Of a stretch of 64,000 bases of DNA, positions 8,849 through 17,707 are shown one piece after another; positions within the stretch are counted from its first letter, which is position 1; each line of letters begins with the position of its first letter. The notes below the pieces were generated by a model. That model saw nothing but the letters and a program-made list of their open reading frames with translations, was not told the origin of the DNA and did no database searches. The position numbers and the translations under genes are program-made. The stretch spans positions 43,625 to 107,624 of the forward strand of contig NZ_JASZYF010000020.1 of assembly GCF_030317115.1 (NCBI RefSeq). The letters are read 5' to 3'. The DNA comes from Variovorax gracilis (GTDB lineage Bacteria > Pseudomonadota > Gammaproteobacteria > Burkholderiales > Burkholderiaceae_C).

Positions 8849-10605
8849 GGTCGCGGCTCCTCGGGCACGGCGTTCGGCGCTTTGACCAGATGCACGACCT
8901 GCGTGAACAGCCGGTCGTGCGCCTCTCCGGCCGAGCCGATATGGACGATGCCCGTGTGCGCGAGCTTGTCCAGCACGTCGATGATCACTTCGAGCGTGTC
9001 GTCGTCGAACGCGCCGAAGGCGTCGTCCATGACCAGCCAGGGCGGCGCCTGCAACACCACGCGGGCGAAGCCCAGCCGCAGCTGCTCGTCCATGCTGAGC
9101 TCGCGCTCCCATCGACCCGTCTTGTGCAGCAATTGCTCGAGGCGCTGCAGGCCCACACTCGCCAGCGCGGCCACCATGGCTTCTCTCGGATAGCTGGACG
9201 GCTCCATCGCATACGACAGCACCTCGGCCAGTGTGCCGCGCGGCAGGTAGGGCGTGCCGCGCGGCATGTAGTGGATCGTCTCGCCGCGGGGCCGGCGCAC
9301 GGTGCCGGAACCCCAGGGCCAGAGGCCCGCGAGCGCCCGGAACAGCAAGGTCTTCTCGGTGCCCGGCGTGCCGAGGATCAACAGGCGCTCACCGGGGTGC
9401 ACGACGAGGTCCGGAGCGTCCAGCCGGTCGTGACCGGTCCAGGCGCGCACCTCGAGCGCTTCGATCGAGAGGGTTCCGGCTTCGCTCTCCTCGTAGGCGA
9501 TGCGGCTGCCGCCCGCTTGTGCCTCCAGATCGGACGCCAGCATCCGGCGCAGATCGGCGACACGCAGGAGCGTGGCGCGCCAGTCGGCAATGATGCTGAA
9601 GTTGTCGACGAACCAGCGCAGCGACGACTGCGCCTGCGTGAAGGCGGCGGCGGCCATCATCAAGCCGCCGAATGAAACCTTCCCCGAGAAGTACAGGGGT
9701 GCGGCCACCAGCGTCGGCGCGATGATGGTGACCCAGCCGAAGCCCGCCGTGACCCAGGTCAGGTTGGTCAGCCCGAGCACCACGCGCGATGTGGCGTGCA
9801 AGACGTCGCCGAAATGCATGGCGACGCGACGCTTCTCGTCGGCCTCGCCACCGGCCAGGGAGATGCCGTCGAGATGCTCGTTGATGCGGGTCAGCGAGAA
9901 GCGCAGTTCGCCTTCGCGCGCGTAGCGCTCGGCGTTGCGCAGGATCAGGCCGTTGCCGACCCAGTAGGTCATCAGCGAGCCAACGATCGCATAGACAATC
10001 GCCGCCCATAGCATGAAGCCCGGCAAGACATGGTCCTGTCCGTCGTAGAAGATGCTGAAGTCCTTGGAGAGGACCCACAGCACGCTCGCGAAGCTGCCGA
10101 ACAGAATCGCTGCCTGCAGCAGGCCCACGCCGAGGGCGACCGACAGATCGCACAGCTTCAGCGTGTCTTCGTGCATGCGCTGATCCGGGTGGGCGCCCAT
10201 GGGGCCGCTGGCCTGAAGCCAGAACGCCCGGCGCGGGTGCAGCCACAGTCCCACGAGGTCATTGACCACGGCTTCGCGCAACTTCAGCTGCAAGGTTTCG
10301 CCCAGCCACCTCTGCGCGACATTCAAGACCAGCAGCACGCCCGCAATCACCGCGAAGACGCCGACCTGTACGATGAAGTCGCTCAGGTCGCGACGCGAGA
10401 TCGCGTCGTAGAAGGGCTTGTTCCAGCTATTGAGCTCGAGCTGTCCATACGCCGTGAGCGCGATGACCACGACGATCCCGCCCATCAGCGCGACCAGCGT
10501 CTTGCCGACCGGCGACACTCGCAAGGCGCCGAGCAGCTCGCGGACCTGACGGAAGACGCCGGTCCTTGCAGCCGGCTCGACATCGTTCTGCGACGTTGCG
10601 CTCAT
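8845..10605 (-). CDS. SbmA/BacA-YddA-type ABC transporter (fused permease-ATPase)
   Basis: 586 aa from the ATG at 10605, overlapping the upstream gene stop by 4 bp. The N-terminal half has the SbmA_BacA-like membrane domain with about six hydrophobic segments (for example TLVALMGGIVVVIALTAYGQ near residue 36, then LELNSWNKPFYDAISRRDL). The C-terminal 180 residues form an ABC nucleotide-binding domain. Its Walker A is GTPGTEKT, the signature is LSMDEQ instead of LSGGQ, and Walker B reads WLVMDDA with Asp where the catalytic Glu is expected. Relatives move peptides, cobalamin-like molecules or fatty acyl groups. Here it sits inside a glycosidase operon, so a glucan-related or envelope role is inferred only from context. 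Confidence 0.8.
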   Translation of the reverse strand: MSATSQNDVEPAARTGVFRQVRELLGALRVSPVGKTLVALMGGIVVVIALTAYGQLELNSWNKPFYDAISRRDLSDFIVQVGVFAVIAGVLLVLNVAQRWLGETLQLKLREAVVNDLVGLWLHPRRAFWLQASGPMGAHPDQRMHEDTLKLCDLSVALGVGLLQAAILFGSFASVLWVLSKDFSIFYDGQDHVLPGFMLWAAIVYAIVGSLMTYWVGNGLILRNAERYAREGELRFSLTRINEHLDGISLAGGEADEKRRVAMHFGDVLHATSRVVLGLTNLTWVTAGFGWVTIIAPTLVAAPLYFSGKVSFGGLMMAAAAFTQAQSSLRWFVDNFSIIADWRATLLRVADLRRMLASDLEAQAGGSRIAYEESEAGTLSIEALEVRAWTGHDRLDAPDLVVHPGERLLILGTPGTEKTLLFRALAGLWPWGSGTVRRPRGETIHYMPRGTPYLPRGTLAEVLSYAMEPSSYPREAMVAALASVGLQRLEQLLHKTGRWERELSMDEQLRLGFARVVLQAPPWLVMDDAFGAFDDDTLEVIIDVLDKLAHTGIVHIGSAGEAHDRLFTQVVHLVKAPNAVPEEPRP

Positions 10606-11993
10606 TGCCGCAGCGGCCCCTGACAAGCGGCGGCCGCGATTCGGCGCGCCGAGACACACGAAATGAACGCGGCGTGGCTCCAGGCCAGTTGCTTCGCCGA
10701 GGTCTGCGCGCCGCTGCGCTGATCGAACTGCTCCGACAGATCGCCACTGGCCGGCGTGTACGCGCGTACGGTGGCCAGGTAGGCGTCGCCGCGCTCAAGC
10801 CACCAGGGTGCATCGCCGCCCAGCGCCGCGACACGGAAGCAGAACTCGGCGGCGCCGAGCGTCGAGAAGTAGTACGCGCCGCCCGAGTAGTACACGTCGC
10901 CGGCATAGCGGCCCATCGCAGGGCCACGGCCGGCCGCGCGGCCGTGGTTGATCGGATAGGCCGCATCGAACAGCGCATCGAGTCGCGCCAGCGTGGCCTG
11001 CATGCGTGGATCGGCCGGGCCATGCGCGGCCTCTGCGCCGAGGCTATGGATCGCAGACAGGATCACCGCGATGTCCAGCGCCTTCGAACTGGGCTGGTCA
11101 TCCGGCAGCCTGCGCGAACGGTAGTAGCCGTGCGTCGCGTCGCGATCGCCTGTCCGTTCGTCGACCCAGAAGTCGTTGAGCCGGCTGAGCACGGCCTGCG
11201 ACTCTTCTCTGCAGCGCTGCGCCTGCGCCGGGTCACCCTCGCCATGCAGCCATGCCGCGCTTTCGGCCAGCGCGGCCGCCGAGACGCGCAGCGTGTAGTA
11301 ATGGTGGCCGCTTTCCTCCTCCCAGATGTCGAACGACGGCTCGCGCCAGTGATGCAGCGTGAAGTCGATGTCGAAGCGGATCAAGGCGTTGACCTCCGCC
11401 AACAGGGGCGCGTCGAGGCGCCCGCCGGCCACCCAACGCAGAAGCGCCAGGGCGCGCAATGGCGGGCCGTCGTGCTGGGGGCGCGACCACCGTGCGACGT
11501 CGAGCGTCCCGTCGGGGTTCACCCGCGTCTCGGCGGCGACGGCCTCGCCGTGGGCGCTTGCGAGGTCAGAGTCCTCACGCAGGTATTGCAGGAATTCGGG
11601 GGCCACGCGCGCTCTGCGGTCCGGCACCGCGGCCATCGCGCGGCCGTCGAGTCGGTTCAGATCAAGGCTGAAGCGAGTGAAGTCGCGCAGATGCTGCAGG
11701 GCTTCGTCGCCGACGCGTCGGTCGACGTAGAGCAGGCGCAGTGCATCGATGACGACGGCCGAGTCGCGGAACCAGTGAAAGAAGTAGTCCGGGTCCGGGT
11801 CGTAGCCGCCCAGTACGGGCGAGGCGACGATGGCGCCGGCGATCGGGTGCACCGTCTGACCGAAGCCTGGGCGATGCTTGACAATCGACACCGGCGAGAT
11901 GCTGGACAGCATCGCGCTCGCCGAATGGCACAGCTGTCCCTCGAGCCAGGACTCGAACTCCGGGTCTTGCTGGCGCGTCACGCTGAAGGTCAC
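10602..11993 (-). CDS. GH15 glucoamylase, eukaryotic-type
   Basis: 463 aa from a GTG at 11993 that overlaps the previous gene's stop (GTGA). The segment DPDYFFHWFRDSAVVIDAL near residue 65 and FDIWEEESGHHYYT near 215 match the first catalytic-acid region of fungal-type glucoamylases. GDLSEQFD near residue 425 supplies the catalytic base, followed by AKQLAWSHAAF. It would hydrolyse terminal glucose from alpha-1,4/1,6-glucan with inversion. No signal peptide and no starch-binding domain are visible, so it is probably cytoplasmic. Translational coupling with the PF10091 protein and the ABC gene suggests one functional unit. Confidence 0.88.
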   Translation of the reverse strand: MTFSVTRQQDPEFESWLEGQLCHSASAMLSSISPVSIVKHRPGFGQTVHPIAGAIVASPVLGGYDPDPDYFFHWFRDSAVVIDALRLLYVDRRVGDEALQHLRDFTRFSLDLNRLDGRAMAAVPDRRARVAPEFLQYLREDSDLASAHGEAVAAETRVNPDGTLDVARWSRPQHDGPPLRALALLRWVAGGRLDAPLLAEVNALIRFDIDFTLHHWREPSFDIWEEESGHHYYTLRVSAAALAESAAWLHGEGDPAQAQRCREESQAVLSRLNDFWVDERTGDRDATHGYYRSRRLPDDQPSSKALDIAVILSAIHSLGAEAAHGPADPRMQATLARLDALFDAAYPINHGRAAGRGPAMGRYAGDVYYSGGAYYFSTLGAAEFCFRVAALGGDAPWWLERGDAYLATVRAYTPASGDLSEQFDQRSGAQTSAKQLAWSHAAFISCVSARRIAAAACQGPLRQ

Positions 11994-13285
11994 GGTGCAG
12001 GTGGCCCGAGATGCGGGCTGCTGAAATCGAGGGCACGCAGCCCGGCCTGCACTTCAGGCACGCTCATGAACAGCTTCCAGAGAAGGCCCGTCCGATGGTT
12101 CTCCATCATCACGACGATCGGGCCCTGGTCGATGGCAAGAAAGGTCTCTGCGAACCAGCCGCGCTGCTCGCAGAACGCATCGACGAAACCGTAGTCCCTC
12201 CACAGTCGCTCGCCATGCACCGTGAGGAAATGCCGCACCACCCGCATCACCTCGTCGGGCGCATACGGCAGGCTGGCCAGCGCGGCCGTCGGCGAGATGG
12301 TGCCGTTGTCGACGTCCGGCGCGTGCGCGAGGTAGCCGTCGGGGTCGTCGCTGGCGGTCAGGCCCCAGCACGATTCGCCGTAGCCACGGTGGCCGTTGGG
12401 ATTGGCGACGCAATGCGCGCGGTTGATCCGCAAGTGGCGGCAGTTGAGATCCCAGTAGTCGGCGTAGCGATCCTTCAGGCCGTGCGGATCGAGGCCGCAG
12501 AACGAGTAGTGCGTGAAGAACAGCGGGCCGCCGTACGGCATGCCCAGCGGCAACTCGATGCCGTAGTACGACCGGCCGTTGACAAAGCCGCGCCCTGCCG
12601 CGTAGCCGCGGTGGTAGACCCGCGGATCGATCGCATGGCGCGGCGCGGCCGCGGCCAGCAGGTAGGTGATGAGGCACTCGTCCCAGCCGCGCACTTCATG
12701 GTTCATCGCCCAGCCATGGTTCGGGCTCCAGTGCCAAAAGAGGACGTCCCGTCCGCCCTGGGTGAACCAGTTCCATTCGACGTCGTGCCACAGCGTGGTG
12801 ATATGGCTTCGCAGCCGGCGCTCCGACGCCGTGTCCTCGCTGAAGTACTGGCGCGCGCACAGCAAGCCCATGACGAGAAACGAAGTCTCGACCAGATCGC
12901 CCGCATCGTCCTTGGGGCTCATCGGGATCGTCGCGCCGCTGGCGCCGTCCATGAAGTGCGGGAAAGCGCCGTGGTATCGCCTGGCGCGGAGCAAGGCGTC
13001 GAGCATGCGCTGCAGGCGATCCAGGGCTGCGTCTCGCGTGACCCAGCCGCGCTCGACCGCAACGATCAAGGCCATGACGCCGAAGCCCGAGCCGCCGATC
13101 GCGACCCTGTCGTCGGCCCTGTCTTCGCCTGTGAGGCCGACGAGCGTGCGGCGGTCGAGCGCCAGGCCGCTGGCTGCGTCCGCACCGTCCCAGAAATAGC
13201 GGAAGGTCTGGCGCTGCACGGCCTCGATCAAGGCTTCATCGGGCAGGGCCGCCAGTGCCCTCGGGGTCCTGTCATCTTTCAACAC
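11990..13285 (-). CDS. glycoamylase-like (PF10091 / GH144-like) glucanase
   Basis: 431 aa. It begins LIEAVQRQTFRYFWDGAD, then SGFGVMALIVAVERGW and DAGDLVETSFLVMGLLCARQYF. The core NHGWAMNHEVRGWDECLITYLLA is the conserved block of the glycoamylase-like domain, whose characterised members (GH144) are endo-beta-1,2-glucanases. The segment FFTHYSFCGLDPHGLKDRYADYW is also characteristic. Unlike the characterised secreted enzymes, no signal peptide is visible. First gene of a minus-strand operon and divergent from a GH3 beta-glucosidase, a partner used in beta-1,2-glucan breakdown. Whether the substrate is beta-1,2-glucan or an alpha-glucan shared with the GH15 neighbour is open. Confidence 0.8.
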   Translation of the reverse strand: MLKDDRTPRALAALPDEALIEAVQRQTFRYFWDGADAASGLALDRRTLVGLTGEDRADDRVAIGGSGFGVMALIVAVERGWVTRDAALDRLQRMLDALLRARRYHGAFPHFMDGASGATIPMSPKDDAGDLVETSFLVMGLLCARQYFSEDTASERRLRSHITTLWHDVEWNWFTQGGRDVLFWHWSPNHGWAMNHEVRGWDECLITYLLAAAAPRHAIDPRVYHRGYAAGRGFVNGRSYYGIELPLGMPYGGPLFFTHYSFCGLDPHGLKDRYADYWDLNCRHLRINRAHCVANPNGHRGYGESCWGLTASDDPDGYLAHAPDVDNGTISPTAALASLPYAPDEVMRVVRHFLTVHGERLWRDYGFVDAFCEQRGWFAETFLAIDQGPIVVMMENHRTGLLWKLFMSVPEVQAGLRALDFSSPHLGPPAP

Positions 13286-13334
13286 GAGCGGCTCCCGTTG
13301 TCGTAGTCGGGTGTGTCACGTTTGGTTTCATTGA

Positions 13335-13360
13335 GTCATCGGCGCCACGCCGCCGATGAC
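13335..13360. promoter_or_regulatory. perfect 9-bp inverted repeat in the GH144/GH3 divergent promoter region
   Basis: GTCATCGGC (13335-13343) pairs exactly with GCCGATGAC (13352-13360) around an 8-nt loop, GCCACGCC. It lies midway between the divergent starts at 13285 and 13414. There is no following T-run, so an operator or mRNA-leader hairpin is more likely than a terminator. No dedicated regulator gene is next to it. Confidence 0.45.
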
Positions 13361-13413
13361 CCCCCGCAGCATGCCATCATCAGGCCCCCTTGGGTTCTGC
13401 TTCGAAGTCTCCA

Positions 13414-15558
13414 ATGAGTCGCATCGACACCCTCATGGCCCGGATGACGCTATCCGAAAAGCTGGGCCAGCTTACGATGACTGCCTCCGGCTACACGGTC
13501 ACCGGGCCGGTGATCGCGGGGGACTCCACCCAGTCGATCATCGACGGCACGATCGGCAACCTGCTGAACATGGTCGGAGCGGGGCCCGTGCACGAGGTGC
13601 AGCGACTGGCCGTCGAGAGGTCGCGGCTGGGCATTCCGCTGCTGATCGGCCTGGACATCATCCACGGCCATCGCACACTCTTTCCGATCCCGCTCGCAGA
13701 GGCGGGCATCTTCGACGAAGACCTCTGGGAGCGCACGGCGCGCGAGGCCGCGCGCGAAGGCGCGGCCGAAGGTCTGGCGATGACATTCGCGCCGATGCTC
13801 GACGTATCGCGCGATCCCCGCTGGGGCCGCACCGCGGAGGGCCCAGGCGAAGACCCCTGGCTCAACGCGCGCATCGCGCAGGCCAAGGTGCGAGGGTTCC
13901 AGGGAAACGATCTGTCGTCGGCCGAATCGATGGCCGCCTGTGCGAAGCATTTCGTCGCGTATGGCGCGGTCAACGCGGGACGCGAGTACGCCGCCGTGGA
14001 CATCTCCGAGCGCGCCTTGCGCGAGGTGTACCTGCCGGGCTTCGCATCGGCCGTGCGCGCCGGCGTCGCGACGTTGATGCCCGCCTTCACCGATCTCAAC
14101 GGCGTGCCGATGACAGCGCACATCCCCTTGCTGCGTGACTGGCTGCGTGGCGAAATGGGCTTCGACGGGGTCATTGTCAGCGACTACAACGCGATCGCGG
14201 AATTGATCAAGCACGGGGTCGCCGCCGATCTCGTCGATGCCGCGGTGCTGGCGCTGAAGGCCGGCGTCGACATCGACATGATGGCCGACGCCTATCGCAA
14301 GGGTCTGCCGATCGCGCTCGAACAGGGCCGGGTGACGATCGAGGAAGTTGACGCATCCGTGCGGCGCGTGTTGCAGCTCAAGGAGGCGCTCGGTCTGTTT
14401 GATGACCCGTACCGTCGTGGCGCGGCGCCGGAGGCCGCGTCAGTCGTCGCCGAGCGGCACGCGCTGGCGCGCGACGTCGCGCGCAGGGCCGTCGTGATGC
14501 TGAAGAACGAACGCGACACCCTGCCCTTGCCAACGGCGGCGAAAGCGCTGTGTGTCGTCGGCCCGCTGGCCGACGCAAGCACGGAGATGAAAGGTCCGTG
14601 GTGGGGTGCCGGTGAACACGAGCCGGCCATCAGCGTTCTGGCCGGCCTGCGCGCTGCGCTGCCGCAGACCGACGTACGCCATGCACCCGGCGTCGACATC
14701 GAGGGCGACGACGAAAGCGGCATCGAGGATGCTGTCGCGCTGTGCGATGGCGTCGACGTCGTCCTGCTGTGCCTGGGCGAGCGTGCCGGGATGAGCGGCG
14801 AGGCGGCGAGCCGCGCCACGCCCGCCCTTCCCGGTCGACAGCAGGCTCTGGCCCAAGCGGTGACGGCGCGCGCGCATGCGCTCGGCATCCCCGTCGTCGC
14901 GATATTGTTTTCGGGCCGCCCGCTCGTCGTCCCCTGGCTGTCCGAACACGCCGATGCGCTGCTGGCTGCGTGGTTCCTCGGTGTCGAAGCCGGCCACGCG
15001 ATCGCCGACGTGGTCACGGGCCGGGTATCGCCTGCCGGTCGCACGCCGATGAGCTGGCCGCGGGCCGTCGGACAGCTACCGATCTACTTCGGCCAGCGTC
15101 CCACTGGCCGGCCGATGAATCCCGCCGACTACTTCACAAGCAAGTATCAGGACGTCGACAACACGCCGCTGTATGCCTTCGGTCACGGCTTGACCTACGG
15201 GCAGTTCTGCTACGACGAGCTTCAGGTCGAGCCGCGGCGCGTGCGCGAGCAGGACACGCTGAAGATCGGCGTCAGGCTGCGCAACGTCGGCGCGCGAGAG
15301 GCCGAAGAGACTGTCTTGCTGTTCGTTCGCGCCAGGCTGAGCCGTGTCACCCGCCCGCTGCTGGAACTCAAGGGCTACGCGAAGCTGCGATTGATGCCCG
15401 GCGAAGCCGGCTCGGTGAAGCTGGAGCTGCCGGCGGCCGACCTGCGCTACCTCGGCCCGGACCTGCAGCCCCTGTTCGAGGCGGGCGAGGTCGAGATCCT
15501 CGTCGGACCGAGTGCCGATCAAACAGGGCTGCTGCGCGAGACCATCGAGTTGTCTTGA
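13414..15558 (+). CDS. GH3 beta-glucosidase
   Basis: 714 aa from the ATG at 13414; a TTG at 13390 is a weaker alternative. The N-terminal TIM-barrel begins MARMTLSEKLGQLTM and includes LLIGLDIIHGHRTLFPIPL and FAPMLDVSRDPRWGRTAEG. The nucleophile Asp is in GVIVSDYNAIAELI near residue 258. A C-terminal alpha/beta sandwich and a fibronectin-III-like domain (EEAVLLFVRA-like strand, then LLELKGYAKLRL) complete the BglX-type layout. It would cleave beta-linked glucose from short glucans. Most BglX proteins are periplasmic; this one lacks a signal peptide. It diverges from the GH144-like operon, which suggests a joint beta-glucan pathway. Confidence 0.9.
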   Translation: MSRIDTLMARMTLSEKLGQLTMTASGYTVTGPVIAGDSTQSIIDGTIGNLLNMVGAGPVHEVQRLAVERSRLGIPLLIGLDIIHGHRTLFPIPLAEAGIFDEDLWERTAREAAREGAAEGLAMTFAPMLDVSRDPRWGRTAEGPGEDPWLNARIAQAKVRGFQGNDLSSAESMAACAKHFVAYGAVNAGREYAAVDISERALREVYLPGFASAVRAGVATLMPAFTDLNGVPMTAHIPLLRDWLRGEMGFDGVIVSDYNAIAELIKHGVAADLVDAAVLALKAGVDIDMMADAYRKGLPIALEQGRVTIEEVDASVRRVLQLKEALGLFDDPYRRGAAPEAASVVAERHALARDVARRAVVMLKNERDTLPLPTAAKALCVVGPLADASTEMKGPWWGAGEHEPAISVLAGLRAALPQTDVRHAPGVDIEGDDESGIEDAVALCDGVDVVLLCLGERAGMSGEAASRATPALPGRQQALAQAVTARAHALGIPVVAILFSGRPLVVPWLSEHADALLAAWFLGVEAGHAIADVVTGRVSPAGRTPMSWPRAVGQLPIYFGQRPTGRPMNPADYFTSKYQDVDNTPLYAFGHGLTYGQFCYDELQVEPRRVREQDTLKIGVRLRNVGAREAEETVLLFVRARLSRVTRPLLELKGYAKLRLMPGEAGSVKLELPAADLRYLGPDLQPLFEAGEVEILVGPSADQTGLLRETIELS

Positions 15559-15574
15559 AACCCTGGCAATCCGG

Positions 15575-16285
15575 CTACCCCGCCAGTCCCACGAACACGT
15601 TCTGCACGTCGTCGTTCGCGTCGATGGCGGCCAGGAAGGTCTCGACCTCCTCCAAAGCCTCCGCGCTCAGGCTGGCCGGATCGATCGGGTTCTTGGCCTT
15701 GTAGCCGAGCTTCGCCGACAGCACGGAAAAGCCCTGCGCCGGCAGCGCGCGGCTGACCAGATCGAGATCGACGGGGTCGGTCAGGAAGACCGTGACTCCC
15801 TCCTCGCCGCGCTCGAAATCCTGCGCGCCAGCCTCGATGGCGGCCAGTTCGGGGTCGACCCCTGCTTGCTGCGCTTCGGCCTCGATCATGCCGACGTGGT
15901 CGAAATCCCAGGCGACCGACCCCGAGGCGCCGAGTTGGCCCTTGCGGAACAGCACCCGCATCTCCGGCGCGGTGCGGTTCACGTTGTCGGTCAGGCACTC
16001 GACCATCACCGGCACCCGGTGCGGCGCGAAGCCCTCGTAAATCACGTGGTCGAAATGCACCGACTCGCCGGTCAGGCCGGCGCCCTTCTTGATGGCCCGC
16101 TCCAGCGTGTCCTTGGGCATCGAGACCTTGCGCGCCTGCTCAACCACCAGTCGCAGCCGCGCATTCGATGCCGGATCGGCCCCGCTGCGCGCGGCGATCA
16201 TGATTTCCTTCGCTAGCTTGCCGAACAAGCGCCCTTTGGCGTTGGCCGCCAGGTCCTTGTGCTTGGCTTTCCATTGCGCGCCCAT
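15575..16285 (-). CDS. YebC/PmpR-family protein
   Basis: 236 aa from the ATG at 16285. It starts MGAQWKAKHKDLAANAKGRL and contains ARSGADPASNARLRLVVEQA and SMPKDTLERAIKKGAG, then YEGFAPHRVPVMVECLTDNVNRT, all diagnostic of the YebC/TACO1 family. Family members have been described as DNA-binding regulators and more recently as ribosome-associated factors that help translate proline-rich stretches. It converges with the GH3 gene. The start variant MGAQWKAKHK is the one common for the second, YeeN-like paralog in betaproteobacteria. Confidence 0.92.
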   Translation of the reverse strand: MGAQWKAKHKDLAANAKGRLFGKLAKEIMIAARSGADPASNARLRLVVEQARKVSMPKDTLERAIKKGAGLTGESVHFDHVIYEGFAPHRVPVMVECLTDNVNRTAPEMRVLFRKGQLGASGSVAWDFDHVGMIEAEAQQAGVDPELAAIEAGAQDFERGEEGVTVFLTDPVDLDLVSRALPAQGFSVLSAKLGYKAKNPIDPASLSAEALEEVETFLAAIDANDDVQNVFVGLAG

Positions 16286-16521
16286 GTGTGATGTTCCGTG
16301 AGTGTCGGCTTTGCCGCGGGAAAGGGATTCTGCCGCAGGGTCGCAGGGCCGCAGGGCCGAGGTGAGAAAAACCATGCGGAGCAGCAACTCCACCAAGGGT
16401 GCGGGGGACACATCGAGCGCCTGGCTCCGTTAGGATCGCATCCGAACCCGCTCCAGGAGCACGTCATGCGCAAAGGCCATTGGATTGCCCACACCAGGCG
16501 ACCCGGAAATCATCGCAGGCC

Positions 16522-16776
16522 ATGAAGGCCGGCCACCCGACTGAGGCGGTGACGATGGCCGGCCGGCCGGCCCGACCCGGTTGGCAGCCTGACATCGACA
16601 CCGCGCGTTGCACCGGCTGCGGCTGGTGCGTCGCCGCGTGCGACCGTCATCTGCTCAGCCTCGAAGTGGTCAATTGGAAGAAGTACTCGACCTTGGGCGC
16701 TGCGGATCTGTGCACGGGCTGCAGCGACTGCGCCGTGAAGTGCCCCTTTCATGCCATCTCGATGCGTCGCAGTTGA
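16522..16776 (+). CDS. small 2x[4Fe-4S] ferredoxin
   Basis: 84 aa from the ATG at 16522; an ATG at 16555 with GAGG upstream is equally plausible and would give 73 aa. Two cluster-binding motifs are clear: CTGCGWCVAAC and CTGCSDCAVKCP, 31 residues between their first cysteines. These would bind two low-potential [4Fe-4S] clusters. It is a single-gene unit with no oxidoreductase partner beside it. The nearest genes are a collapsed NAT gene downstream and the YebC gene upstream, so its electron partner is unknown. Confidence 0.82.
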   Translation: MKAGHPTEAVTMAGRPARPGWQPDIDTARCTGCGWCVAACDRHLLSLEVVNWKKYSTLGAADLCTGCSDCAVKCPFHAISMRRS

Positions 16777-16839
16777 CTCCAAAAGCCGTGCGCTGCAGCA
16801 TGGCGATCCGCCCGAACGAAGGGCGTCACAGGAACCGCG

Positions 16840-17128
16840 ATGCCAGGGGATGGTTTCGATCAGGAGGCATGGTTGGAGCGCATTTCGTACGCTGGCCCGC
16901 TCGCGCCTACGCTCGAAACGCTACGCGGCCTCGTCTTCGCGCAAGCGAACGCCATTGCGTACGAAAGCCTGGACATCGTGCTTGGCCGCGTCCCCAAACT
17001 CGGCGTGGCAGAACTTCGCGAATTGGTACACCGCCACACATCCGGATGCGCCCTATCCCAGCGACATGATCGCCGCGCGTCCTTTGCCCGATGGCAGCCG
17101 ATTGACCATGTTCAAAAAGCCGCCATGA
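16840..17128 (+). pseudogene. arylamine N-acetyltransferase remnant with internal deletion
   Basis: From the ATG at 16840 the first frame reads FDQEAWLERISYAGPLAPTL, then ETLRGLVFAQANAIAYESLD, which is the N-terminus of an arylamine N-acetyltransferase (NAT). After about residue 54 the protein would normally continue through the catalytic Cys-His-Asp region, but here a different frame takes over with AWQNFANWYTATHPD and MIAARPLPDGSRLTMF, which is the late part of the same family. Roughly 140 residues carrying all three catalytic residues are missing and the junction is out of frame. The remnant ends at TGA 17126-17128. Functional loss is certain if the assembly is right. Confidence 0.75.
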
Positions 17129-17135
17129 ATCGTGT

Positions 17136-17576
17136 TCAGCGTTTCCCCGCCTCGCCCCACGGTGTTGGCGCCGGCACGGCGCACGGCCCCAGGGCGGAGG
17201 TGCTTCCGAAGTCGGCGGGTCCGACGACCTCGAGGTATTCCATGTCAGGGGAATAGTCGAACAGGAAATGGCGAATGCCCGGTGCCTGATGAACGCAGTC
17301 CCCCGCTTCCACCAGCGTGTTGCGATCCTCGTACATGAAACGGGCCCACCCCTTCAACATGTACACGATGTGGAACTGTGCTTCGTGGACGTGCCAGCCG
17401 GTGCCTTTCTCCGGCTCTTCATTGGCGCGTACCAACTGTGCTACGACGCGCCCTCCGGTCGCTTGAGTGACGCCCAGGTCACGATACGTGAAGAAGTCGC
17501 GCAAACCTCCGGAGACGAATGACGTGTCGGTAGGCTTGACATGGGAAAAGCGTGTGGAATGTTCGGTCATGTTCAT
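17136..17576 (-). CDS. small cupin-domain protein
   Basis: 146 aa from the ATG at 17576; a second ATG lies two codons in. After a short lead, GLRDFFTYRDLGVTQATGG opens a single cupin barrel. Motif 1 is GTGWHVHEAQFHIVYMLKG near residue 60 with two of the usual metal-binding His residues and a Glu/Gln-like position; motif 2 is DCVHQAPGIRHFLFDYSPDME near 100. Such proteins are often metal-dependent dioxygenases or isomerases, or simply ligand binders. Located 131 bp downstream of the MFS gene on the same strand, so it could be the last gene of the aromatic-degradation operon. Confidence 0.78.
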   Translation of the reverse strand: MNMTEHSTRFSHVKPTDTSFVSGGLRDFFTYRDLGVTQATGGRVVAQLVRANEEPEKGTGWHVHEAQFHIVYMLKGWARFMYEDRNTLVEAGDCVHQAPGIRHFLFDYSPDMEYLEVVGPADFGSTSALGPCAVPAPTPWGEAGKR

Positions 17577-17707
17577 GCTTGCGAGGTGTAGAGGGGGACA
17601 AGGAACGACGGGACCAGGGAAGGCGATGCGGCAGCGGCCATGGATGCGGCGGCGACCGCTTTGCATGCGCCGCGACGCAACGATGCGGCAATGAACCGGG
17701 AAAGACA

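Noticed and set aside
8849..9112. Upstream extension of the CocE-like frame into the ABC gene
   Set aside because: No family similarity there, and the ATGA overlap at 8845-8848 gives a natural coupled start before a signal peptide.
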